This document shows, one piece after another, positions 35,593 through 44,659 of a stretch of DNA of 64,000 nucleotides. The DNA is from Alg239-R122 sp041746135 (GTDB taxonomy: Bacteria > Pseudomonadota > Alphaproteobacteria > Sphingomonadales > Sphingomonadaceae). Under the pieces are notes generated by a model. It did no database searches, was not told where the DNA came from, and was given only the letters and a program-made list of their open reading frames with translations. The stretch's first letter is position 1. Each line of letters starts with the position of its first letter. The position numbers and the translations under genes were made by a program. The stretch is from positions 23,377-87,376 of the forward strand of contig JBGTHQ010000015.1 of NCBI GenBank assembly GCA_041746135.1, written 5' to 3'.

Positions 35593-36639
35593 ATGTATAG
35601 TGAAACCGATTTGCATAATGCGGTGACGGCGGGCGTGCTGACACCCGAAATGGCCGACGCGTTCCGCAACCATGTGTCGCGAGCGCGGTCCAGCCCCGTC
35701 TCCGACGAGGAACATTTCCGACTGATTACCGGGTTTAACGATATATTCGTGAGTATTGCCGCGATTTTGCTGCTGGTGGCGATGGGCACGATCGGCGCCC
35801 TCGCCAATCCGGCGATATCAGGCGCTTTAGTCGCCGCAACCGCATGGGGACTCAGCGAATATTTCACGCGCGTACGGCGCATGGCTTTGCCGAGCATCAT
35901 ATTGATGCTGGCTTTTGCGGGCGGAGTCGCTGCGATGATGGTGGGCATTCTGGATATCCCGGCCGTAAACAATGAACAGACCGGCGTCATACTGGTTTCG
36001 GTCACCGCTGCCATCACATCGGCGGCAATTTACGTCCACTGGCGGCGCTTCAGGGTACCGATCACGATCGCGGCCCTGACTGCGGCTGGCGCGGCAGCCG
36101 TCATAACGCTGATCGCATCGGCGCTTCCCTCGCCCGAAAATGCAATCATCTGGCTCGTGCTGGTTGCGGGTCTGGTCGTTTTCGGCATTGCTATGCGGTG
36201 GGATATATCGGACCGTGAGCGCAAGACGCGGCGCAGCGATGTGGCGTTCTGGCTGCACCTGCTCGCCGCCCCCGCGATCGCGCATCCGGTATTTTCGCAA
36301 CTGGGCGTTCTTAACGGAAATGCCGGACCGGTGATGGCATTGCTGGTGGTCGGTCTGTACATTGCCTTCGGTCTCGTGGCCCTAGCTATCGATCGGCGTG
36401 CAATTCTCGTATCAGGCCTTGCCTACGTGCTCTACGCGTTGTGGGAATTGTTCCGGATTTCATCCAATATCGAAATTGGGGTAGCTTTGGCCACGCTGGT
36501 AATCGGATCCGCTTTATTGATGCTGTCGGTGTTCTGGAGCCCGATCCGCAACCGGATCGTCGAGGGATTGCCGGCCAATATGCAATCTATGCTTCCCGCA
36601 ACACAATTTGCCGGGGTTACCCGCCAACCAGCTTCATAA
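35593..36639 (+). CDS. Multi-pass membrane protein of unknown function
   Basis: A 348-residue protein. After a soluble N-terminal 48 residues, about ten hydrophobic segments run to residue 320 (for example FVSIAAILLLVAMGTIGAL, IILMLAFAGGVAAMMVGIL, IIWLVLVAGLVVFGIAM, MALLVVGLYIAFGLVALAI, GVALATLVIGSALLML). The plan resembles DUF2157-like membrane proteins, though I cannot assign it firmly. No catalytic motif is evident. AGGAG lies upstream of the ATG. The gene stands alone; its 3' end overlaps the convergent DUF2794 gene by about 23 bases. Confidence 0.8.
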   Translation: MYSETDLHNAVTAGVLTPEMADAFRNHVSRARSSPVSDEEHFRLITGFNDIFVSIAAILLLVAMGTIGALANPAISGALVAATAWGLSEYFTRVRRMALPSIILMLAFAGGVAAMMVGILDIPAVNNEQTGVILVSVTAAITSAAIYVHWRRFRVPITIAALTAAGAAAVITLIASALPSPENAIIWLVLVAGLVVFGIAMRWDISDRERKTRRSDVAFWLHLLAAPAIAHPVFSQLGVLNGNAGPVMALLVVGLYIAFGLVALAIDRRAILVSGLAYVLYALWELFRISSNIEIGVALATLVIGSALLMLSVFWSPIRNRIVEGLPANMQSMLPATQFAGVTRQPAS

Positions 36640-36985
36640 GCTTTCGCTCGAGCGGGGCCAATATGCTGGCCAGTTCATGGCCCCGCTTGAGCACGCTATT
36701 GTTTTCGCCGAATAGCGTCCACATACCCTGCTTGCCACGAAGGGCAGGACGCTTTTCTATGCGATATTGCGGATTTTCCGCAGCGCGGCGAAAGGCCGCG
36801 AATATCGCCGCGTCGCTTCCCATATCCATCGCATAATCGCGCCAGTTCCCGGCCGCCACCATCCGGCCGTACATGTTCAGGATCTGCATCAGTTCCTGCC
36901 GTTCGAACCCTATCTGGCTGAGCTGACCATGAACAGTAGTACCGAAAACGCCCGGAAAAGGCGTGACGTTGCCGCGAGAATTCAT
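36617..36985 (-). CDS. DUF2794 domain protein
   Basis: A 122-residue protein of a family restricted largely to alphaproteobacteria. The block LNMYGRMVAAGNWRDYAMDMGSDAA followed by FAAFRRAAENPQYRIEKRPAL and LKRGHELASILAPLE is characteristic. Function unknown. Its ATG overlaps the stop of cysE by 4 bases (ATGA), so it is translated with cysE. Confidence 0.88.
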   Translation of the reverse strand: MNSRGNVTPFPGVFGTTVHGQLSQIGFERQELMQILNMYGRMVAAGNWRDYAMDMGSDAAIFAAFRRAAENPQYRIEKRPALRGKQGMWTLFGENNSVLKRGHELASILAPLERKLMKLVGG

Positions 36986-37710
36986 GCGTTGCCTTTCGCG
37001 TCCTTGTCAGAGATCGGGGTGGGTTCGCCCACATCTGCAGCGACGCCGCCATCGCGTTCCGAAATAAGCTGAGCGATACGTTTCTGCATCTGTTCGATTT
37101 CGCACTGCAGGACTTCCATCTTTTGTGTCGAACTGTCGTATTTTTCGCTGCAAGGCGTGCCATAAGGCACGAAGTCTTTCTGGTAATCCCCGGCATCCAC
37201 AAGGGTCGATCGCGCCTTAACTCCAACCATGGTCGCTCCTTCGGGTACTTCGGACGTAACCACGGCATTCGCACCGATGCGAGCACGTTCGCCCACACGA
37301 ATCGGACCCAGTATTTGCGCGCCCGAACCGATGATAACATCGTCGGCTATGGTCGGATGCCGCTTGCCGGGAACGCCGTCGGCGGGATTGGTACCGCCCA
37401 AGGTGACACACTGGTAAATTGTGACGTTATCACCGATTTCCGCCGTCTCGCCGATCACCGTAAAGCCGTGGTCGATAAACAGGTGCCGTCCGATTTTCGC
37501 GCCGGGATGGATATCGATACCGGTAAAGAGGCGGGCAATATGGTTGATCAGCCGCGCAAAAAAATAGAGCTCCCCGCGGAATAACCAGTGCGCGATGCGG
37601 TGCATCCCCACCGCCAGCAAACCGGGATATAGGAGGATTTCCCAGCGGGAGCGCGGCGCAGGATCACGGCTACGGATCGAATCAAGATAAGCGGTAAGTG
37701 CGCGCAGCAT
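36982..37710 (-). CDS. cysE: Serine O-acetyltransferase
   Basis: A 242-residue enzyme making O-acetylserine for cysteine synthesis. The left-handed beta-helix hexapeptide repeats run over IDIHPGAKIGRHLFIDHGF, VIGETAEIGDNVTIYQ, HPTIADDVIIGSGAQILGPI and ARIGANAVV. GVPGKRHPTI and the catalytic His in HPGA and HGF are present. The C-terminal tail after residue 185 (KYDSSTQKMEVLQCEIEQMQKRI) is a predicted coiled coil, longer than in short EpsC proteins. Coupled to the DUF2794 gene. The gene is assigned to the EpsC/CysE family; SAT identity is likely rather than proven. Confidence 0.88.
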   Translation of the reverse strand: MLRALTAYLDSIRSRDPAPRSRWEILLYPGLLAVGMHRIAHWLFRGELYFFARLINHIARLFTGIDIHPGAKIGRHLFIDHGFTVIGETAEIGDNVTIYQCVTLGGTNPADGVPGKRHPTIADDVIIGSGAQILGPIRVGERARIGANAVVTSEVPEGATMVGVKARSTLVDAGDYQKDFVPYGTPCSEKYDSSTQKMEVLQCEIEQMQKRIAQLISERDGGVAADVGEPTPISDKDAKGNA

Positions 37711-37812
37711 ATGGCGGCTCCTTATAGTGTCAGTCCCCGTAAATAGCTTCGTGCCACAGCGATTTCCAGTGGTTGTACAAAAATAGATTACGTGCGCAGC
37801 CGCAGCGCAGCT

Positions 37813-39303
37813 TTAGCCCCTTATTATGAAAGCCGCATCAAGCCCCATGATTCGGGCGAGTTTCTGATGCCGCCGCGCCACGATTTCTCCATAGAAATGT
37901 GAATCTTCGCCCGCCATGATCATTTTCAATATACCGTCTTCGCGCCGCAGGGTGCACCGCGACAGGAAAGCATCTGTGCCACCAGTAAGCCGCTTGCCCA
38001 GCCGAATTGCCAGCCCCCAATGTATCGCCTGACGCATGTCATCTTCACTGGCCAACTGCTGCTTCGGCATGAAAATATCGGTCATGCCGCTGAAACTGGT
38101 TGCCAGTGTCTGGGCCATAATCATGCGGCCGCGCCCGTCAATGCCGACCCAGTTGCCGTGCAGCGCCATTTCAACACCGCGCTCGGCACGAAAATCCGGA
38201 TTGGCCTGCCACCCCACATCGGCCAGATGGCACGATGCCTTGAGCAACCGCTCATAATCGTCCCCCCCGACGTCGAAAATCGGCAACAGCCACTTGTAGA
38301 GCGCCTTTCCGGTTGTGCCATAGCGCGACTGCGACCGTCCGAAGCGCGCTGCCGGTTCCAGCAGCGGATCGCGTGCGCGCACGTCCGGCGCCATATTGAG
38401 ATAGAGCAATCCTTCGCGCAGGCCATAGGCTGACACAGTATATTCGCACGGTTTGATATAGCCATCGACAATTTGCAGCAATCGCGCGGCATCGGGCAAA
38501 GTCGGCGCGCGCGAGTTGGGAACGCCGTCATTGGCGAGCAGATCCGGCATCTCCATGGCTATTGTCTGTTCGATCAGTTCGCGCATGTGCGGACGATCGA
38601 AACTGTAATGGTGCAACACGCGCAACGGATAGGATTGCAGGTGCATGTCGAATTTCGCCATCGCCCGCCAGCTGCCACCCACCAGGTAAAAGCGCTCGCG
38701 GCTTTTTTCAAGCGACCAGCCAAGTTCGTCCAGCATCGACAACACATGGCTATCAAGCTTGCCCCGTTTGCGCAGAGCCGGAACCCGCAAAACGCCCAGC
38801 GGCATCGATGTGCGCTGGACGACTTTTCCGCCGTGGACACGGGCCAATTCCAGACTGCCACCGCCCAGATCGCCGACAATGCCGCTGGCATTGGGAATGG
38901 CAGAAATGACTCCCATTCCGGCCGCCTGTGCTTCCTGTTCGCCGGATAATATCCGTATATCAAAACCCATATCGCGGGCCTTGTCGGCAAATTCGTGGCC
39001 GTTGCTGGCATCGCGCACGGCGGCCGTGGCGACGCAGATAATTTCGTCGGCCTGCATTTCCGCGATCAGCGATTTGAACCGCGCCAGCGCCGCCATGCCG
39101 CGCTCCATCGATTCCTGGGCTATCATTCCGGTTTCGGACAATTGCGAACCCAGCCCCGCCATGACCTTTTCGTTATAGATAATTGCGGGATTGCGGCGCG
39201 TACCCGAATAGACAACGAGACGGATCGAATTGGAGCCGATATCGACGACCGCCGTGCGATATTCGGGACGCAGCGTCCATTTTACCGTGCCGTCCCCATC
39301 CAT
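37813..39303 (-). CDS. ppx: Exopolyphosphatase (Ppx/GppA family)
   Basis: A 496-residue hydrolase of polyphosphate (or pppGpp). It has the ASKHA phosphate motifs VVDIGSNSIRLVVY and VGDLGGGSLELA, with ATAAVRDASNG and LSGEQEAQAAGMGVI between them. The C-terminal HD-like region carries ACHLADVGW and LHGNWVG. The gene is 5 bases from ppk1, which supports polyphosphate turnover. The GppA activity cannot be separated by sequence alone. Confidence 0.93.
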   Translation of the reverse strand: MDGDGTVKWTLRPEYRTAVVDIGSNSIRLVVYSGTRRNPAIIYNEKVMAGLGSQLSETGMIAQESMERGMAALARFKSLIAEMQADEIICVATAAVRDASNGHEFADKARDMGFDIRILSGEQEAQAAGMGVISAIPNASGIVGDLGGGSLELARVHGGKVVQRTSMPLGVLRVPALRKRGKLDSHVLSMLDELGWSLEKSRERFYLVGGSWRAMAKFDMHLQSYPLRVLHHYSFDRPHMRELIEQTIAMEMPDLLANDGVPNSRAPTLPDAARLLQIVDGYIKPCEYTVSAYGLREGLLYLNMAPDVRARDPLLEPAARFGRSQSRYGTTGKALYKWLLPIFDVGGDDYERLLKASCHLADVGWQANPDFRAERGVEMALHGNWVGIDGRGRMIMAQTLATSFSGMTDIFMPKQQLASEDDMRQAIHWGLAIRLGKRLTGGTDAFLSRCTLRREDGILKMIMAGEDSHFYGEIVARRHQKLARIMGLDAAFIIRG

Positions 39304-39308
39304 ATTGA

Positions 39309-41465
39309 CTATGCCCCGCCCTTGTTGCGATGAAACAGTTTCAGCTTCGGCACTTTCGAACTTTTCTTCAGCGCGGCGCCGCGGCCCGACAGCGACGGGT
39401 TGGTCATGAAATAGCGGTGCAGGTTGAACGATTTTTTGCCCGGTTTTATGCGGGTATAATTGCCCTCGCTGTCAAGCGACCAGCTTTGTTCATTGTCGAG
39501 CAGATTGGCCAGCATCACCTGTTCCAGAACCTGGTCGTGCACGGTCTCGTTCTCGATCGGCAACATATATTCCACTCGGCGGTCGAAATTGCGCGGCATC
39601 CAGTCGGCCGAACTGATAAATACCCGGGCCCTGTCGTTCGGCAGCGCCTCTCCGTTCCCGAACGCCCAGATACGGCTGTGCTCCAGATAACGGCCGACAA
39701 TGGATTTCACGCGAATATTGTCGGACAAGCCGGTCACCCCGGGGCGCAGACAGCATATTCCGCGAATAATCAGGTCGATCTGCACGCCCGCCGCACTGGC
39801 GGCGTACAGTTTTTCGATCATGCCCGGATCGACCAGCGAATTCATTTTTGCCCACACGGCCCCCGGCTTGCCCTTGCGGACATTGTCAATTTCGCGGTCG
39901 ATCAGCGATATCAGGGTATTGCGCATGTCGCGCGGGGACATAGTCAAAAGCTCAAGCTGCTTGGGTTCCACATAGCCGGTGATATAGTTGAACAACTGCG
40001 CCGCATCCCGGCTCGCGCGCGGATCGGCGGTGAAGAAACTCAAATCCGTATATATTCGCGCGGTTACCGGGTGATAATTGCCGGTGCCGAAATGGCAATA
40101 GGTTCGAAACCCTTCCGCCTCGCGCCGCACCACCATCGAAATTTTCGCGTGAGTCTTCCATTCGATAAAGCCGTAAACGACCTGTACGCCGGCACGTTCC
40201 AGTTCCGTGGCCCAATGCAAATTCTGTTCCTCGTCGAAACGCGCCTTGAGTTCGACGATGGCAGTCACGGATTTGCCGGCCTCCGCCGCATCAATCAGCG
40301 CACGGATGATCGCGGATTGCTTGCCGGCCCGGTACAATGTCTGCTTGATCGCCACCACATCGGGGTCGGCCGCCGCCTGTTTGAGAAATTCGATCACAAC
40401 CTCGAACGATTCATACGGATGATGGACAACGATATCCTTGTCGCGTATCGCCGCGAAACAATCGCCGCCATGTTCGCGGATACGTTCGGGGAAACGCGGA
40501 CTGAACCCCGGAAATTTCAGATCGGGCCGGTCCACTTCAACCAGCATGGCAAGGTCGCCCATGCCGATAAATCCGTCCACCACCGTTTTCGTCGCGCCCT
40601 TGTCGAGCAGGTTTTCGTCAAGCATCATTGCGGTCGGCTCGTCAAATTGCGCGCTTGTTTCCAGCTTAATGACCTGACCTCTGCGGCGTCGTTTAAGGGC
40701 GCTGCGGAAGTAACGGACCAAATCTTCCGCTTCTTCTTCCACCTCAATATCGCTGTCGCGGATGATGCGAAACATGCCGGAGGAAAGGACGTCATAGCCG
40801 GGGAACAGATTTTCGGCATGGGCGATGACGACCGATTCCAGCGAGACATAAACCGCCCCCTTGCCCGGTATGCGAATGAAACGCGGCATCGTTGCAGGCA
40901 GGAGAACCAGTTCACGCACCAGCTGGCTATCGGACTGTCGCCGCAAGTCGAAAATGATGCTGAGCCCTTTGTTCTGAATAAACGGGAACGGGTGCGCCGG
41001 ATCGAGCGCCTGCGGCGTCAGCACGGGGAAAATCTCTTCGGCAAAGTGATTTTTCAGCCAGTGCGCAGCACTGTCCGTAATATCGCAAACCTCTTTTTTA
41101 AACACGTCATTGCGGGCCATTTCCTCCTGCAAATCGCGCCATACCTGTTGTTGCTGCTCCACCAGCCGGGTCACAGCCATCTCGATTTCGGAAAGTTGCT
41201 GTGCGGGTGTGCGGCCATCGGCGCTACGCCGTTCCACATCCTGCAGCATCTGTCCGACCAGACCGGCTACACGCACCATATAGAATTCGTCCAGATTGCT
41301 GCCGGAAATCGAGAGAAACCGCAGCCGTTCGAGCAAGGGATGATGTGTGTTGCACGCTTCCTCAAGCACACGTTCGTTGAAACCGAGCCAGCTAATCTCG
41401 CGATTGAAATAACGCTGGGTCTCGTCCGTGTTCACTGGCGCATCGGGTCCGGCAGAAGTATTCAT
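39309..41465 (-). CDS. ppk: Polyphosphate kinase 1
   Basis: A 718-residue enzyme that polymerises the gamma-phosphate of ATP into polyphosphate. It has the N-terminal NREISWLGFNERVLEEA, the PLD-like catalytic half with THAKISMVV and HSRIWAFGNGE (the two active-site His regions), YCHFGTGNYHPVTARIYTD, and ISSADWMPRNFDRRVEYM. It starts with ATG overlapping the hdaA stop by 4 bases and precedes ppx directly, so hdaA, ppk1 and ppx are one transcript. Confidence 0.97.
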   Translation of the reverse strand: MNTSAGPDAPVNTDETQRYFNREISWLGFNERVLEEACNTHHPLLERLRFLSISGSNLDEFYMVRVAGLVGQMLQDVERRSADGRTPAQQLSEIEMAVTRLVEQQQQVWRDLQEEMARNDVFKKEVCDITDSAAHWLKNHFAEEIFPVLTPQALDPAHPFPFIQNKGLSIIFDLRRQSDSQLVRELVLLPATMPRFIRIPGKGAVYVSLESVVIAHAENLFPGYDVLSSGMFRIIRDSDIEVEEEAEDLVRYFRSALKRRRRGQVIKLETSAQFDEPTAMMLDENLLDKGATKTVVDGFIGMGDLAMLVEVDRPDLKFPGFSPRFPERIREHGGDCFAAIRDKDIVVHHPYESFEVVIEFLKQAAADPDVVAIKQTLYRAGKQSAIIRALIDAAEAGKSVTAIVELKARFDEEQNLHWATELERAGVQVVYGFIEWKTHAKISMVVRREAEGFRTYCHFGTGNYHPVTARIYTDLSFFTADPRASRDAAQLFNYITGYVEPKQLELLTMSPRDMRNTLISLIDREIDNVRKGKPGAVWAKMNSLVDPGMIEKLYAASAAGVQIDLIIRGICCLRPGVTGLSDNIRVKSIVGRYLEHSRIWAFGNGEALPNDRARVFISSADWMPRNFDRRVEYMLPIENETVHDQVLEQVMLANLLDNEQSWSLDSEGNYTRIKPGKKSFNLHRYFMTNPSLSGRGAALKKSSKVPKLKLFHRNKGGA

Positions 41466-42076
41466 ATCGGCAAATCCATTTGCGCGCTGGCAACTTCGGT
41501 GGCTTCGGCGACCAGCCGTTGGCCGATCGGACTTTTGCGTTCCAGCGAGAGCCGGTCGATTTCGCGCGCCAGACCCTGTATCGCCGCATAGCTGCGTTCC
41601 AGGCGAACCAGCGCGAAATCTACCAGGCTGTCGGATATGGCAAGTCCGCGCAGTGCCAACAGCTTGTGCAGTAGCCCCGCGCGCATCGGGTCATCGGGCG
41701 GGCCGAGTTCCAGGATCTGCGACGCACCGATGCGCGATTTGAGGTCGGGCAGTTTCATGCCCCATTGAACGGGCAGGACATGTGCGGCCAGCAAGAGCGG
41801 CCGGGCCGCCTGTTGTGCCTTGTTCCACAAATGAAAAAGCGCGTCGTCGTCGCACATTTCGGCATCGTCGATAAAAACCCCGCCATGCTGCGCGGCGAAT
41901 ATATCGCCGATCACGGATTTGCCGCTAAAGGCGGGCCCCACGAGCAGCGCCGTGCGAAACGGCCAGTTATCGGCATTGTCCAATTGCGCCAAAATATCCC
42001 GGTTGCAATCCGTAACGATCGCATGACCGTCATGCACGGATGTACCGGGAGATAATGGCAACGCAATCTGACCCAT
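41462..42076 (-). CDS. hdaA: DnaA regulatory protein HdaA (Hda-like)
   Basis: A 204-residue AAA+ protein that helps the sliding clamp convert DnaA-ATP to DnaA-ADP. The N-terminal QIALPL (residues 3-8) is a beta-clamp binding motif. A shortened P-loop region (LLVGPAFSGKSVIGDIFA), the Walker B-like VFIDDAEM and sensor-2 LVRLERSYAAIQGLA follow. The protein lacks the DNA-binding domain IV of DnaA, as expected. It is cotranscribed upstream of ppk1. Confidence 0.87.
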   Translation of the reverse strand: MGQIALPLSPGTSVHDGHAIVTDCNRDILAQLDNADNWPFRTALLVGPAFSGKSVIGDIFAAQHGGVFIDDAEMCDDDALFHLWNKAQQAARPLLLAAHVLPVQWGMKLPDLKSRIGASQILELGPPDDPMRAGLLHKLLALRGLAISDSLVDFALVRLERSYAAIQGLAREIDRLSLERKSPIGQRLVAEATEVASAQMDLPI

Positions 42077-42112
42077 AATCCTAATTCAGCCTATATGGTT
42101 GTAGCACCGTAT

Positions 42113-43369
42113 TCAGCGCGATATGCGCAAGATGTTGCCGCTCTGTTGCACTTGCCAGCCGCGTGCTTGCAACGCATTGCGCAGGGCGTCGATCTCGCCG
42201 CCGAAACTGACGCGCAGAACCGACGTTCCGCCGATGGCAACACTGCCGATACCCACCGACTGTACGCCGGGTATGCCGCGCAACGCGCTTTGCACGGACA
42301 TTACGGCTCCTGCATCGGGCGTGGTTGCCTGTACCGAAACACTTGTCGCTGCGAGAGTTGACGACGTATCCGAAGAGTCCGTCTGCTCTACGATGGTCGA
42401 GGGCGCAGATGGCTCAGCCGCTTCTTCAATTTCCTCGCCTTTTTCCTCATCTTCCTTAGCGTTGGGATCTTCTATAACCAGAGAGCTGTCCGGACGCAAA
42501 CGGCCGCGTGCTAGCGCGCTGGAATAGATGCGGTCGAACCGCCGGACGGCCTCGTCCAGCATTGCATCGAGACCGTCACTATTGGCGACGCGCAATTCGA
42601 ACTTTTCCAAGAACAGATCGTCCGGGCCGAAACGGGCGGTGAAAATACCCCGCACCGGGCCGCCCGGCCATTCGCGTTCCAGCTGCGCCGCGGGAATGAT
42701 AACATCAGCCGCCCCGAACTGGTCGAGTATCAGTCGCCACCACGTCCGGCTGCGCCGGTCGATCTGTCCGGCGTTGAGCAACAGCGAATCGCTGCCGCCG
42801 CCGCTGGGCCGGATATAATCTATGGCGCTGTCGGCCGTACGAAAGCGCGCCCAGGCGCGCTGCCATTCGGTGCGTGCCTCGAATACCTGCCCGGCGCCGC
42901 CGCTCCACATGACCGGTACGACCAGCATCGGGGCGGAGCGCAGGCGATTGCCTCTCAACCCCAATATCTGTCCCGCACGCGCGCGGTCAAACAGCACGCC
43001 CAAACGCGCGACATAGCGCCGCGGACCGATCTGTTCCTGTTCGACGACAATCGCCGATACAATCGAATCGAGCCGCGAATCGCTGAGTTCCGGGGCACTG
43101 CCCCCGCCTTTGGATTGCTGCCACAATTTGGCCCAGCCTTTGCGCTGCGCCTCGCGCCAGCCGGCTTCGCGGGCATCTTGGGACGATTTGCCCGAAACGT
43201 TGACAGTAATACCGGTGACTTCGAAATCGCCGCTCGAGGAAACCGGCGCGACGCCGCGCTCGCCTTCAATCTGGGCATAGGCGTAGGCACCGCCCAGCAA
43301 CAACGCGATTGCGGTCAGGGCAAAAAGCCATCGGCGGTGATCAAAAAATCGGGTAATTGCGCTGCTCAT
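42113..43369 (-). CDS. Membrane-anchored protein of unknown function, DUF2066-like
   Basis: A 418-residue protein with one N-terminal membrane segment (about residues 13-33) and a large periplasmic part. The start of the soluble part (DFEVTGITVNVSGKSSQDAREAGWREAQRKGWAKLW, read in pieces) resembles DUF2066. A low-complexity acidic linker (about 290-330, EDEEKGEEIEEAAEPSA) joins a C-terminal segment (355-418) with a ferredoxin-like pattern, VQSALRGIPGVQSVGIGS, like heavy-metal-associated domains but without the CxxC. It is upstream of hdaA by 36 bases and divergent from purM. Function unknown. Confidence 0.75.
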   Translation of the reverse strand: MSSAITRFFDHRRWLFALTAIALLLGGAYAYAQIEGERGVAPVSSSGDFEVTGITVNVSGKSSQDAREAGWREAQRKGWAKLWQQSKGGGSAPELSDSRLDSIVSAIVVEQEQIGPRRYVARLGVLFDRARAGQILGLRGNRLRSAPMLVVPVMWSGGAGQVFEARTEWQRAWARFRTADSAIDYIRPSGGGSDSLLLNAGQIDRRSRTWWRLILDQFGAADVIIPAAQLEREWPGGPVRGIFTARFGPDDLFLEKFELRVANSDGLDAMLDEAVRRFDRIYSSALARGRLRPDSSLVIEDPNAKEDEEKGEEIEEAAEPSAPSTIVEQTDSSDTSSTLAATSVSVQATTPDAGAVMSVQSALRGIPGVQSVGIGSVAIGGTSVLRVSFGGEIDALRNALQARGWQVQQSGNILRISR

Positions 43370-43438
43370 TTCTTAGGATCGGGCTCGTTTCCACCCTTTT
43401 GACGACAATGCGATGGAATTCCAAGCAAGAACTCGTTA

Positions 43439-44557
43439 ATGGCTGCATTTATGAACAGCAATGACGATGCCGAAACTTCCTATACATACGCCAAAGCGGG
43501 CGTGTCGATCGATGCGGGCAATGCGCTGGTCAAGGCGATAGCACCGCTGGCCCGCGCCACCGCGCGGCCGGGGGCCGATGCTGATCTGGGCGGATTTGGC
43601 GGATTTTTCGACCTGAAAGCGGCGGGATATAAAGACCCCCTGCTGGTCGCCGCGAATGACGGAGTTGGCACCAAGGTCAAACTCGCGATCGATCACGACC
43701 GACATGACATGATCGGAATCGATCTGGTCGCAATGTGCGTCAACGACCTGATCGTACAGGGCGCGGAGCCGCTTTTCTTTCTCGACTATTTCGCCACAGG
43801 CAAGCTGGAAAGCGGCGTCGCCACGCGGGTCGTGGCCGGTATCGCAGAGGGGTGCAAGCTGGCAGGCTGCGCCCTGATCGGCGGCGAGACGGCAGAAATG
43901 CCGGGCATGTATGCAACCGGCGATTACGATCTGGCCGGATTTTCGGTGGGCGCGGTCGAACGCGACCAAGTTCTGACCGGCGACAAGCTAGGCGCCGGCA
44001 ATGTGCTGATCGGGCTTGCTTCCTCGGGCGTGCACAGCAACGGCTATTCGCTCGTCAGGCGGCTTGCCGCCGACAAGGGCTGGAAAATGGACCGCCCCGC
44101 GCTGTTCGATCAGGACGAATTGTTAGTCGACGCGCTGATCGCCCCAACGCGGATTTATGTGAAATCGCTGCTACCGCTCGTCCGCGTGGGCAAAATTCAT
44201 GCGATGGCACATATTACCGGCGGCGGATTGCTGGAAAACCTGCCGCGCGTGTTGCCGCAGGGACTGCACGCCCATGTCGATGCGGATGCGTGGGAACAGC
44301 CGCGGCTGATGGCTTTCCTCCAGGCGCAGGGCAATATCGAACCCGGTGAAATGGCGCGGACTTTCAACTGCGGCACCGGCATGGTGTTGGCCGTGGCCGA
44401 GGATGATGTGGCAAGCATTACTGCCGATCTGGAAGCTGCGGGAGAAATCGTGCTGCGCATTGGTGATATTCGCAAAGGCACCAAAGGTTGCACCGTGCGC
44501 GGCTCGCAAGGCACATGGGCGGCGCGCGGCGACTGGTCCGAAACGCATGAGGCATGA
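43439..44557 (+). CDS. purM: Phosphoribosylformylglycinamidine cyclo-ligase (AIR synthetase)
   Basis: A 372-residue purine-pathway enzyme that closes the imidazole ring of AIR. Family blocks are YTYAKAGVSIDAGN, VAANDGVGTKVKLAI, GIDLVAMCVNDLIVQGAEPLFFLDYFATG, GGETAEMPGMY, ITGGGLLENLPRVLP and FNCGTGMVLAV. Two in-frame ATG codons (43439 and 43451) are possible; neither has a strong ribosome binding site. It precedes purN, with a repeat element in the gap between them. Confidence 0.97.
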   Translation: MAAFMNSNDDAETSYTYAKAGVSIDAGNALVKAIAPLARATARPGADADLGGFGGFFDLKAAGYKDPLLVAANDGVGTKVKLAIDHDRHDMIGIDLVAMCVNDLIVQGAEPLFFLDYFATGKLESGVATRVVAGIAEGCKLAGCALIGGETAEMPGMYATGDYDLAGFSVGAVERDQVLTGDKLGAGNVLIGLASSGVHSNGYSLVRRLAADKGWKMDRPALFDQDELLVDALIAPTRIYVKSLLPLVRVGKIHAMAHITGGGLLENLPRVLPQGLHAHVDADAWEQPRLMAFLQAQGNIEPGEMARTFNCGTGMVLAVAEDDVASITADLEAAGEIVLRIGDIRKGTKGCTVRGSQGTWAARGDWSETHEA

Positions 44558-44567
44558 TACGCTAAAT

Positions 44568-44656
44568 CGTCATGCTGAACGTGTTTCAGCATCCAGAGCG
44601 CCGCAGGGCCAACTATCGCAGCTTACCCTAGACTCTGAAACAAGTTTAGATTGACG
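44568..44656. repeat. REP-like palindromic element between purM and purN
   Basis: Two inverted arms bound this 89-bp element: a left arm at 44568-44594 with the core CTGAACGTGTTTCAG, and a right arm at 44634-44656 with the inverted core CTGAAACAAGTTTAG, followed by TTGACG mirroring CGTCAT of the left arm. Between them is a spacer rich in GCCGCAGG. I recall this layout as a dispersed palindrome of sphingomonads. It ends only 3 bases before the purN ATG. Confidence 0.65.
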
Positions 44657-44659
44657 AAG

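Noticed and set aside
39330..41591. A 753-codon plus-strand open frame
   Set aside because: It is antisense to ppk1 over nearly its full length; ppk1 has all family motifs, and this frame has none.
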